From assembly GCA_936440205.1 (NCBI GenBank), contig OW387146.1, forward strand, positions 26,908,458 to 26,972,457: DNA of 64,000 bases, given 5' to 3'. This DNA comes from Lepidonotus clava. Taxonomy: Eukaryota > Annelida > Polychaeta > Phyllodocida > Polynoidae. Made by a program: the position numbers and the translations under genes. Positions 32,603 to 42,628 of this stretch are shown piece by piece; within the stretch, counting starts at the first letter, position 1, and each line of letters opens with the position of its first letter. A model generated the notes under the pieces. It had not been told where the DNA came from and made no database searches. It saw nothing but the letters and a program-made list of their open reading frames with translations.

Positions 32603-33328
32603 AGGCAGTTCATTCCAATAGTGGGCACCAATATAATATGGTTGTGTTTAAATAGTTGAGGCTTTCCAGAATTTAGAATGACACAATGACTCAATAATTA
32701 TGATACCAAAGATAAGGGCAGCCTGGTAATGTCACATTCCAGTTGTGGGCTGGCAGTTCACCCTGAAAACCTATTTCTATTGAAACAACAGGTACCTCGG
32801 CATACAAAAATGAGTGGTTTATACCCTGATACAAATTAAATACTGAACTTCATCACGTCTCTTCAAATTAAAGTTCTTAATGTCTGTTAACTTGTACATG
32901 GGTTACGTTAACAATCTAGGAAAAGTGTGCCACAGTCAATCCTAAATCTTGTTCTAGAAAAAGTCTAATAATAAGCAAGGTGAAAATTGAGACAAAAACA
33001 AAACAAAAAACACACTCAGAGTACTGTTACCCTGCCTTATAACTTGGTTTACAGTCTTCCCAACAATCAACGATTTGGGAACGTGTTTTCCTCGGGTGAC
33101 CTCCCTCACTGAAAACAGCTTAGAATTTCAAACAGAGACCGGGAACTGTAACCGTGCCGACAATTCTTACCACACTAATAGATTGGTCAATAGTTCAGAA
33201 ATGTTTTATCCTCAAATGACCCCAGGAGGATCCAACTCTGATCCTAAAAAAAATGTTCCCATATGAGAAAAAAAAGCTGAGAACTTTTAGGAGAGCCCAG
33301 CAGGCCTCATTATCACAATGTCTTCACT
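32603..33328. other. 3' flank and probable 3' UTR of the BTB gene
   Basis: Lies downstream of the BTB gene stop. No canonical AATAAA for the minus strand was seen within the first few hundred bases, so the transcript end is unknown. No other gene. Confidence 0.5.
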
Positions 33329-36300
33329 TCACACCAGACGAACGCTCAGACCAACGATGTGCTCATTTGCTGAGTTTTCGGTGATTTCCAGATTAATATC
33401 TTCAGGCTCCTTCACTTTGTAGGAGAAACGGTTATGCAATAGCTCGTAGTACTCTGTGGGTGGCCGGATGCTCTCCACCCTGATCTCATAGGTACAGCCG
33501 GCCTTAAGGTGGATGTCGTCCAGGGGCACGTAGATGAGACCCTGTGTGGTGTGGTGGTCGGCCAGGCCCTTCTCAGGCCTCACCTGCTCCACCCAGGCCT
33601 TGTCCACCACCCCTACCTCAATGATGAGAACCTCCACAAAGCCATTGTAATCAGGGTCACTTCGCCCTAAGTCGCCAAGCTCAAAGACCTCTTCTTCAAC
33701 CCAGATCCCCGCCAGGAGGAATCTGACTTTGGGTTTGAGTTCTATGGAGCTGTACTTCATGTTTTCTTGGTGAAGCTGTGAGAACTCCTCAATCATTCCC
33801 TCATCCACACTGTCATTGTCTATGGCCACGATGAAGGTCTGGTTGGACGGTGGGACTTTGAGACAGGGTGTGTCGGGGGTATTCCTGTCAGCCTTCTGCT
33901 GCTCCAACACTCTGTACATCTCCTCCGGTGTAAGCAGTTCAGTCGGTGAGACTAACCTGATGATGTCCTCTGCCAACATGGATGGGAATCGAATCAAGGC
34001 CAGACAGTTGGCGAGAACTGTCTTTTTGTTGGTTCCGGTAAGCTCAATTTTCTGACGCAAGCACTCGGCCTCAGCCCAGGCATTACAAGCCTGAAAAAGT
34101 TCAACCTCAGCCACCAAAATACCATACTTGACCTCCCCTTGCTGCTTACTCCCCTTCCTGGGTTTGCCAAAGTTGATATGCAGAAGGTCTAGAAGGGTAA
34201 CTTTAGGAATGTCCAGGAATGCTGGAGATTTGAGTGCTGAAGAACTGTTGTCGACATTTTTGGTAAAAAATGCCTGACAGATTTTGCGCAGCTGGTCATC
34301 ATGCACAATGCTCCATGTGTACACCTCCCAAATTGTGGTCGGACTGAGCGATTTAATCAGGAACTTCCTGATCTTTTTTTCAAGTTGAGGCAGGATGTAC
34401 TTTTTGGCGGCGTAGAGTGTGCCCAACGCGTCTTGCTCACTGACATCTGAGCTCTGAGTGTAGCAGTACCTGCAAGAAAATGTTGTAGGTATTAAACAAG
34501 TCATAATGTCTGTCCTGGAGCAGAGCTTCCATGAGAGGCGAAATAGTCTTAGGAATCTGTCAGTAAGTATGAATAGAACTATGTGAAAACGTCTGTCAAA
34601 TATTGTTGTGTCTTTACAGGCTGTGACATTGGCATAATTTTCCACTAGCCTGGCAGTACATGGGCTTTCGATTTTTTTTTTTTTTCAAATTTTCTCAAGT
34701 TTTCCAGTGGCCCAGCTATAATTTTACTGGCCTCGAGCACCGGGCCAGTGGCTAATGTCACAGACAGGCATGTAAGTCACAGAAAGTCATCTCCGCGGAA
34801 ATTTAACAAGATTGCTGAGAAAGATATAAAAACCTCAGTTTTGAGGAAAGGAAATAAGGTATTACATGTTACCATCTGGGCCATCTGCAACATCTGGGCA
34901 CACGGAAATTCAAGGAACACATCAAAGGGTTTACCAAAACCTTTGTAATAATATTTTGTCCCCACAGACCCCCAAAAAATAGTTGTGTTCAGGTTTCCCA
35001 ACTAACCTAATTATTTTGTACCGACCAGACCCTAAAGTTTTTAAAGGAAAATACAGGGAAAATTCATTAAAAAGTGACTTACATGAGCATTCAGGCTATC
35101 ATTGCAGTTAGAAAAATATTGTAAACAAGAATCTTGGATACCACAGTACCTACCTAGGGAATTTTAGTAAAATTTGGGAAACATTTTGAGAAAAAGTCAG
35201 GGTACAGACAAAAATGTTGAGTCAGTTGGGACAGCTGAACTTAACAATCTGTTTTTTATTTGCTTTTGAAGCAGGATGTAGGCAGGTGAATCCCCTGAAT
35301 CTGATCAAACACAAGGATTTGTTTGCTTGTTTGTGGGGTTAATTTTAACCAGTTTTTTTTAACCAGACTGCACAAGGTAAAGCCTTTCAGCTTGTTTTAC
35401 GCCACAAGGGCATTGACCAAATTTATGAAATGAGGTGCTTATTTATAGCAGTGGGACCCAATGCCCTCTTTATAGTGCTGCCACACTGAGATATTGTCAT
35501 AGGCCCACACACAAAACACAAGGAATTTATTAACTTTGGGCAATTAAAAATCTGTTCATTAATTCTATAATTTTCAATAGGACTAATCTTCTTCTGACAC
35601 TGTTCCATCATACTGTAGGGTTTATATGGTCTGATTTACTCTAATATTTGAAATAAAAAGCTTGACATGGTTGTCGTGGACACGCAGATTTTCCTTAAAA
35701 AATACGGTACAGTAGGTTGGTGGCCAGAGACCCGCCTCCCAATAAAGTGTGCCTAGGTCCATTTTATTTTGAGGCATGAAACCTGAAGGCAATTTTTTTT
35801 GATTGTTTTGCCCTTACTAATGCCAGTATCCAATATCCACAGACTTTTGGAGTGTAATCGCTCTAAAAAAAAGTTCCTTGGCCATCGGGCCATCTATTTC
35901 ACAATTATATTTTACATTCTTTTGAATTTGTGTCTAAACTGTATAATTAAAGGAAACCTTGGACATAATTGCAGGATGAATATTTAGCATGAAAAATCTT
36001 TGAGCATTCTGTTCACCTGAGGAACTAATAATGCTAGAAATTTCTTGAGAATATTCGAAGTGTACACAGGGTCACATGAGTTTGGTCTATTTTATGTATT
36101 TTCGAGGGAAATTCCCAAATTTGTGACGTCACAAGGACAACATCTGGGAATCTCGAGTTTTCATAAAAGGGAATCCCCAGCACTTCACCTCCGAAATTGG
36201 TGACAAATAAGGCTTTTTACTATAGGTTATAACAGGAGCAAAACAGGGAATACAGCCATTAACTACACTTTCTGTCTTGGGCCCATCAAGGGCTAGAACG

Positions 36301-39040
36301 GGGCTCCTGGGGGATCGCCCCTAATCCTTATATTTAATTTTTGTGACATAAACCTCATTTTCAGTAATATCAAGAAACAAAAAAAGATTTCTAGTTTTCA
36401 ATGGCAATCTTTCAAAAAGCAAGTTTTCAACTCAATGAAAAAACAAAACAAAAAACAAACCTAAATACATACTTGTCATTTCTAACGGTAAACTGTATTT
36501 ACTTTTACAATATCTTGATGAAGAAAAATATAAGTGCACAGGCTTTCTACAGACTTGTAGATTGTTCTGGTTAGGGGCAAAGATTTCTGGTAGGTGAAGT
36601 TACCTGAACACCACCCCTATATGTACTTTTCTTTTCTTTTTTTATCAAAATAACTCCTCTTTTTGGCCTTCATTACTAGGACACTATAAGTAAAATAATT
36701 ATCTATATGAACTAAGTTATTTATATTAAGTAGCTGTTATACCTGAGAAGAGCTCTGAATGCTTCTGGTGTCACATCTGGTATGGAGATTGGCTTATCGT
36801 TCACAGACCATGCACCATAGAACATAGTTCCAAATACTGGACTGCGCATGGCGAGGACCAACTTATGAGCGTTGATGATCTGACGGTCCTCACCGACCTC
36901 AAACACCAGGTCGGAGAACTCGCCACTGTCCAACAGGTGCTCTATACATTCTGCTGGCGTCTTGTTTGCCTGCCAGTCCTTCATCTCTGAGACCTGCAAG
37001 AATAAGAATTGGCTTATGGATTTTCAGGTATTTTTTTATTATTATTATCTTATGCACCATCGTGACCACTAAATTTGACACCGCAACATGGCCATTTCTT
37101 AAATTTGATACGCGACATGGCACCTAAGGCTAAGGGACAAACGACATGGCCCTTTCCTTAAGTTTGACATACAACACTGAACAGGGGCTTTAAAAAGATA
37201 GTGACAAGGGACAGGGTCATTTCATAAATTTGACAATGTAACATGGGTTTTATCTGAATTTTAACGACAGGCGACACAGCACTTTTTTAAAATTTGACAT
37301 GCTGGACTTTTGGACCCCCCCCCCCTCTAGACCCCCTCCAAAACATGAAAACATAATAAACTATTCTAATAAGGTTATTTTCGAACTAACGTTAATATCT
37401 GCAAAGGTTCTACTTTATCTTTAAAGGATGTAAATATCTATCGACTATCTTAAGGTAAACTTTATTGTTAGATTTTTAGAAAAATGAGCATACAATAATG
37501 CAATATGAACTTAGGGTGCGACTGCCGATAATACATTAGCCAACTATAAAATTAATATATTTTCAGGAGTAAGTTAAAGTCACTTTTTTAACATTCAGCG
37601 TGTCATGATAATTCAACCAGCTATGCATCAGGGGCAGATCGGGGGGGGGGGGGGGGGAGGGGGGGGGGAGGGGGGGGGGGTGGGGCTTGTAGTGTTTGAA
37701 ATTAACTTTTTATGGACATCAGCCATACGGGCTGACAATCATTACCAAATGTCAGCCCTGATCAAAAACTGTCAGCCTCAAATTTGTATGATGAAAAACC
37801 TGAATATGAACATAACAACTTTACAGCTTCAGGACCATGATATAAACATTTTAGATCAAGTATTATGGGAGTTGACCACTAAATTTGACATGGCGACATG
37901 GCTGTTTCTTAAAATCGACATGCGACATGAGGCCTTTACAACATGACAGACAAGGATAACACCCTAGTGATATGAGACATGGCCATTTCTTAAATTCGAC
38001 ATTGGACATCGAGAAAAATAAGCGACAAAGACATGCGACATTGCCATTTTTTAAATTTGGCATGGGGACCCCCCCACCCCCATCAAGGTCTCCAGTATTG
38101 AGTCACATCAAAGTTAAAATATTTAAACAATTCTTCTTTTTTCTTAAAAAGCTGTCAGCCATCCGCCGTAGTGGACATAAGCCTAAAAAATCCAGGGGCC
38201 AGTCGGGCCCCTAGCTTTCCAAATCTAGGGGCCCTCACATATATAGTCAGATTGTCTTTAAAACCACTATGTTTTATTGTAAATATACAGAAATCTGTAA
38301 TTGTTATCTATGATATTCTAGGGGCCAGTGGGGCCCCTAGGCTAGAAAATCTAGAGGCTCGACCTGCTTTTTAGGGGCCCCAGGCCCGTGGTTATCTCCA
38401 CCCCTGCATCCGTGCTGATAACTTGATACATTTGCCCAAAGTTTTTTTCTGTTCAGGAAATGTCAGCCTGGCCCTGAGGCCGATGCACCCCCCCCCCCCC
38501 CATCATAACTTGGCATAACTGTTGAAGAAGTTTCACGTCTTAGCCTTTGGACGTTTGGTTTCGGTTTCACTCCTGGTAGACTATACTAGGGGGTGTAGAC
38601 CCTTAAATTCGACACTGTGACACGGCTATTTCTTAAATTCGACATGGCGACATGGCCGTTTTTTAAATTCGACAGGCGACATGGAAAATAAGGGACAAAT
38701 GACATTGCTCTTTTCTTAGATTCGACAGGGGACAGGGCTAATTCTTAAATTCGACAGGGGACATGGCCAATTCTTAAATTCGACAGGGGACATGGGTCTA
38801 AACCAAGATATAAGGACAGACGACACGGCTGTTTTTTAAATTCGACAAGGGACACGGGACCCCCCCATCTAGACCCCATACTAAGCATAAACCTCTGCAT
38901 TACTATTTTAATTTTACTTAGCCGCTACCCATGGGCAACCCACCTTCATAAAATATACGGACAAAGAAATTGTACATATCTTGGTCTCTAATCCTAGTCT
39001 AGTATTAAATTCCTTCAAAACTAGGTCTATTTACCTGCAT
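33329..39040 (-). CDS. BTB-BACK domain protein (BTBD1/2/3/6-like), complete three-exon gene
   Basis: Coding exons on the minus strand: 39035-39040, 36743-36993, 33329-34469. The sum is 1398 bp, 465 codons plus stop, with phases that agree. The first coding exon holds only ATG CAG, then a GTAAAT donor. Residues about 10-110 are a BTB/POZ domain (GEFSDLVFEVG, INAHKLVLAMRSPVFGTMFYG, IPDVTPEAFRALLRYCYT). A BACK domain follows (about 115-230; LGTLYAAKKYILPQLEKKI, ACNAWAEAEC). The C-terminal third (about 300-465) has the position of the PHR domain in BTBD family members, but I see only weak resemblance. Family members are usually adaptors for cullin-3 ubiquitin ligases, with BTB binding CUL3. Marine invertebrates often have many such genes. 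Introns are 2041 and 2273 bp. Confidence 0.9.
37060..38880 (+). repeat. Three blocks of a CGACATGGC..TTAAATTCGAC minisatellite in BTB intron 1
   Basis: Blocks at about 37060-37330, 37870-38075 and 38600-38880 consist of degenerate units of about 30-35 bp built on GACATGGCCATTTCTTAAAT and TTCGACAGGGGACATGG. All three run in the same orientation, and each ends in a C-run followed by CATCAAGGTC- or CTAGACCCC-type sequence, which suggests copies of one dispersed repeat. No coding capacity. Confidence 0.75.
37639..37682 (+). repeat. Poly-G tract in BTB intron 1
   Basis: G homopolymers with single A interruptions. The minus strand of the pre-mRNA would be C-rich here. Assembly length is unreliable. 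Confidence 0.9.
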
Positions 39041-39539
39041 TTTTGCGTTTGTTCGACTTCCCGTCCTTTCAGCTCGCGCGCTACTTCGCTGGTCATCAGC
39101 TTGTGTAACTATAGCAATGGGTATAAACGTATTAACTCAGCGTAGACCGACGGAAACCAGCTACAGAGTTCACCTCGTCTTTCGCGCCCTCTTGTGGAGA
39201 AAACATCAACTAAAGAGGTTCTCAGACTCGGCACTAGGTGGCTTCCCGCCCAAATAACACGGAAAGGTGAGATAAACGAGTCAGTTCAGCCTTAGTGTCA
39301 CAAACTTGTATAGGCCTAGATACAGGTTTTGGTACTAGAACTAACTCAGAAACAGTCCAGAGAACGAAGACGGAGGTCCCATTCTAGACTCGCTCCCTGT
39401 GGTGGCGCCGGGCCGGCAGGTGCGCCGGGTAACTTGAAGTCTTCCTGAGGTGTTCCCGCGCCGAGATACAACACCCAAGACAAGGTCCTCAGTGCCCCTG
39501 GTGCCTTGTCAGTGGTCCATATCTCTCGACACAAGGCCA
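39041..39539. other. BTB gene 5' leader and promoter region
   Basis: The 5' UTR runs upstream from 39041; the region is more GC-rich near 39050-39100. No TATA box is seen. A GC-rich patch at 39380-39470 gives frames on both strands but no recognisable domain. Confidence 0.45.
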
Positions 39540-40004
39540 TTAATAAGCCCATCCCAGATTGGGTATATCCCAGGGTCGGACAAGGGTTGGACAAAATAGA
39601 CATATAAGTCATCCTTGTCACCTAGAGTTGGGATTACTGGAATGAATAATATTTATGTTTTTCAATTTCCCCAAGTACTGATAAAATGTTGTGATTTCTT
39701 AAATTTTATCAAATGGCAGATTTGCAGGTTTGCCAGCCAATCAACATGGTGTATTTTAGGGAAAATAGGGTTGGACATTATAGGTTGGGCTTATGGGCTT
39801 TAACATTGGTTCCTATGGGGAAAAGGCCAATAGGCCCATATAAAGCTGCATTTTACAAATTTTAGAAGTAATTTGTCAACTAAACCACCATGGTTCATTT
39901 TGTTTTACACTTCTATCTTTGGGGATTAAATCAGAAAGAAATTGCTGTGTAATTTCATGGTAAAATGTGATGTTGATGTATACTGGGATGGGCTTATTGT
40001 CAGT
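39540..40004 (-). repeat. Dispersed repeat with AATAAGCCCATCCCAG inverted ends
   Basis: TTAATAAGCCCATCCCAG at the left and CTGGGATGGGCTTATT at the right are inverted. Read from 40004 backwards it matches the copy at 20745-21070 in several ordered blocks. About 465 bp, non-coding, probably a non-autonomous DNA element. Confidence 0.7.
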
Positions 40005-40043
40005 GCTTCGGTTTGAGCAGGGGCGGATCCAGAAGTTGCCAGA

Positions 40044-40216
40044 GAGAGAGGGGGGGGGGGGGGCAGGGGGGGGGGGCAGGGGGGGGGGGGGCAGGGGGGG
40101 GGGGGGGGGGGGGGGGGGGCGGCGGGGGCGGCATAAACATGAATGTACAGGGGGAGCCCACCCCCCACCCCCCACTCCTCCCCCACAAACATGATATAAA
40201 GGCCCGCCCCCTCCCC
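40044..40216 (+). repeat. Long G-rich tract with C-rich end
   Basis: G runs with CA interruptions over about 80 bp, then a CCCACC-rich part. It opens with GGGGCGGATCCAGAAG, a sequence typical of dispersed G-rich repeats. The Gly/Pro frames over it are composition artefacts. Confidence 0.85.
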
Positions 40217-40510
40217 CGCCAGATCAGCGCATGATTGACAAACATAGCATTACTGTTTTTGGCCCCTTTGGGGCGACAATGCAAAGTTTTGACAAGTCTA
40301 GATTTCAGTGCTTTGGCCTCGACCTAGGGCCAGCCTAGGCCTAGGCCTGAAATAATGTCTTCTTCTGTGCAGTTGTGTGAGCGGGGTAGGTGGTAACTTT
40401 TTTTTTAAAACTCTTACAGCACTACATATAGCTTGTTCAGATATATTTAAATCAATATCCTCTTTAATAGTGTATACATACGGCTAATAGATAAGGTAAT
40501 GGACGTGTAT

Positions 40511-40658
40511 GGGGCCTTCCACGAAGTAAGTACGCAGCAAGAGCAGGGGATCTGAGATTTTTGAAAATTTGCGTACGTTCCTGTAAAATTCCATTGCGTA
40601 CTGTAGCCCAAGGAGGGGTGGGGGGTCTAAAATTTAGAAAAAGAAATTGCGTACGTGC
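40511..40658. mobile_element. MITE remnant into which E2 inserted
   Basis: Starts GGGGCCTTCCACGAAGTAAG, with three TTGCGTACG-type motifs later. The last motif GCGTACGTGC touches the first base of the E2 LTR. The expected inverted end (CTTCGTGGAAGGCCCC type) is missing, as if E2 landed in the right arm. Confidence 0.5.
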
Positions 40659-41599
40659 TGTGATGAATGCCTATTCATCCAAATATGTAGAGATCAAACT
40701 AAGAGATAATAAGGTAATATTATAAAAGGTATATATGTTCGTAAAAGGAACGAAAGTGTAAAAGAACGAAATATGTAAAGGAATGAAAGTGTAAAGGAAC
40801 GAATTTGTAAAGGAACGAGACCCGGAAAGATGTAAACCGGAAGTGATATGTAAACCGGAAACGAGAATGTAAACCGGAAGTGACGTCAGTTGTAGATCAA
40901 GTGACTGAAAGCAGCCAATCAGGGCTGACCTCTAGGGTATATAAAGGGGCGGTGAGGCCCGAATAAACAGAGTTCTTTAACAGTTCTCCTTGTGTCCAGA
41001 CGTGTCTTCATTCCTGAAACAACCGCTAAGATGAGCCGATCCGAGCAATTAACCAGAAGTTAGGATAAAACAGTCAAAGTTCGAGATAAATAGGAGAAAC
41101 TTAGGGTAGGGGCCCGACGGCCCGAGGAACGAGAACGAGGAACGGGGGACCAAAGTAGGGCACGAAGGCCCGAAACCATCCCGGAAGCGTAGGCGCAGCA
41201 TGGCATGAAGGCATGAAGGGCGGAACAAAGGAACGAAGTCCGCGGGGACGAGGGCGCGGCAGGCTCGGCCCCACGCTACCAAACAATAGGCGACCGTTGG
41301 CCCGACGGCCCCGCGGACCGGAACCATGGGGTAGACCGCCCAGTAGGGGTGAATGCTGGTCTGGGAGATAGAGCGAGACGAACCCCGGCCGACCCGTACC
41401 CCTACCATAATTTCCCTTCCCCGCAGTCCTCCGTTTGACATCGAGCACCGATTCCGACCGATTCGCTCAGCCCCCCCTAGTGTGCGAGGCACAACTCTAA
41501 AAACACATCTCGGTTCTTGGCCCGGATTCCCCGTCCGCCCCGAGACCCGAACAATCCCCACGTTCCTCTGCTGTAAGAATCGGCAACCCCGACTTACCA
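40659..41599 (+). repeat. 5' LTR of E2
   Basis: The 941-bp LTR begins TGTGATGAA, ends CTTACCA and matches 10445-11396. CRE, CCAAT, TATATAAA and AATAAA are kept at corresponding places. Confidence 0.92.
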
Positions 41600-41602
41600 G
41601 AC

Positions 41603-41620
41603 TGGTGGCAGCGGTGGTGC
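41603..41620 (+). other. Primer-binding site of E2
   Basis: TGGTGGCAGCGGTGGTGC starts three bases after the LTR end. TGG is the complement of a tRNA CCA end. Which tRNA serves as primer cannot be told by eye. Confidence 0.65.
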
Positions 41621-41677
41621 TGAAATAAGCACATACGGACTTGTGGATACCGAGTGTTTCGTCGATATTGGATACTC

Positions 41678-42628
41678 ATGGCGACAGCTGCGGTCTTCGA
41701 TCAAATGGATTCTGACATCGCCTTCAAGGAAGGTGGGGAGGAGAAAGGAGGTGCGAAACCCGAGGCCAAAGGGGAGGACACGACCATCATGGATAGGCGG
41801 TTTAACTTTATGGGAACGTCCACCCCGACGGATGAGCAGAATGCGCGAGCTCAACAACAACAGACCGGCCAGGTAGGAGCGAGTTTGAAGAAGTTTAGTT
41901 TACGACCGGAAAAGTATGATGGAAAACCGGACTTTGAGGGATGGATCAACCTATTCGAGGAGTATGCAGACTTGGGACGTTGGACGACTGAGGAGAAGGC
42001 GGCGATGCTCTTTCTTTCGCTGACGGGAACGGCACGAATGTACTTTGTCGGACTCCCGGACAGGGAACCACTCCGTTACCCGGCGAGGGTAGAGGCGTTG
42101 CGTCGGAGGTTCGGTCAGGAAAAGGATACGTGCAATGCTCTGCAAGAATTGGCGGGATTGAAGCGCGTAAAGAACCAAACAGCGAAGGAGTTGGCCGATA
42201 ACGCCCGGCGGTTGGCGTCGAGAGCCTACTTCTCCAACGACTACGCCAGCCAGGAAAAAGCAGCATTACACGCGTTCCAGGCTGCAGTTGGGGAAGACCT
42301 TCAGCTGAAGTGTGCAGAGAAGGGATGCAAGACGTTAGAGGAGGCGGTGGAGGTGGTAGAGATACAGGAGCGATACTCACGCCGCCTCCTGCGGGCAGTG
42401 AAGCCCGAGGAGGACGCCAATACACAAATCACGGCCTTAAACGGTAAGTTGGAGGAGATGATGAAGGAATTGGCAGAAGAACGAGAAGCCAGGAGACAGG
42501 CAACGGCCCGGAGAGAGGCGTTCAAGAAACGAAAAGAAGACCTGGAATGTCACCAATGTCACCAGAAGGGCCACTTCGTGAGGGAGTGCTTTCAGCGTCA
42601 GGGAAACGGACAGTCGCCGTCGCAGTAA
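41678..42628 (+). CDS. gag: E2 gag: capsid-nucleocapsid protein
   Basis: The best start is the ATG of MATAAVFDQMDSDIAF, 78 bp after the primer site; an in-frame ATG 24 bp earlier is less likely. The middle (about residues 75-250) looks like a retrotransposon capsid: FEGWINLFEEYADLGRW, AAMLFLSLTGTARMYF and LRRRFGQ. A coiled-coil-like stretch follows (LEEMMKELAEEREARRQ), and then one CCHC zinc knuckle near the end (CHQCHQKGHFVREC). It overlaps the start of pol in a different frame (42547-42628), which fits the ribosomal frameshift used by many gypsy elements. It looks whole, within a fossil element. Confidence 0.88.
   Translation: MATAAVFDQMDSDIAFKEGGEEKGGAKPEAKGEDTTIMDRRFNFMGTSTPTDEQNARAQQQQTGQVGASLKKFSLRPEKYDGKPDFEGWINLFEEYADLGRWTTEEKAAMLFLSLTGTARMYFVGLPDREPLRYPARVEALRRRFGQEKDTCNALQELAGLKRVKNQTAKELADNARRLASRAYFSNDYASQEKAALHAFQAAVGEDLQLKCAEKGCKTLEEAVEVVEIQERYSRRLLRAVKPEEDANTQITALNGKLEEMMKELAEEREARRQATARREAFKKRKEDLECHQCHQKGHFVRECFQRQGNGQSPSQ

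Noticed and set aside
33816-34055. Plus-strand frame inside the BTB exon
   Set aside because: Shadow of the BTB coding strand.
39346-39621. A 91-codon minus-strand frame upstream of the BTB gene
   Set aside because: GC-rich patch with frames on both strands and no recognisable sequence pattern.
39876-40284. Proline- and glycine-rich proteins on both strands
   Set aside because: They are translations of G/C homopolymers.
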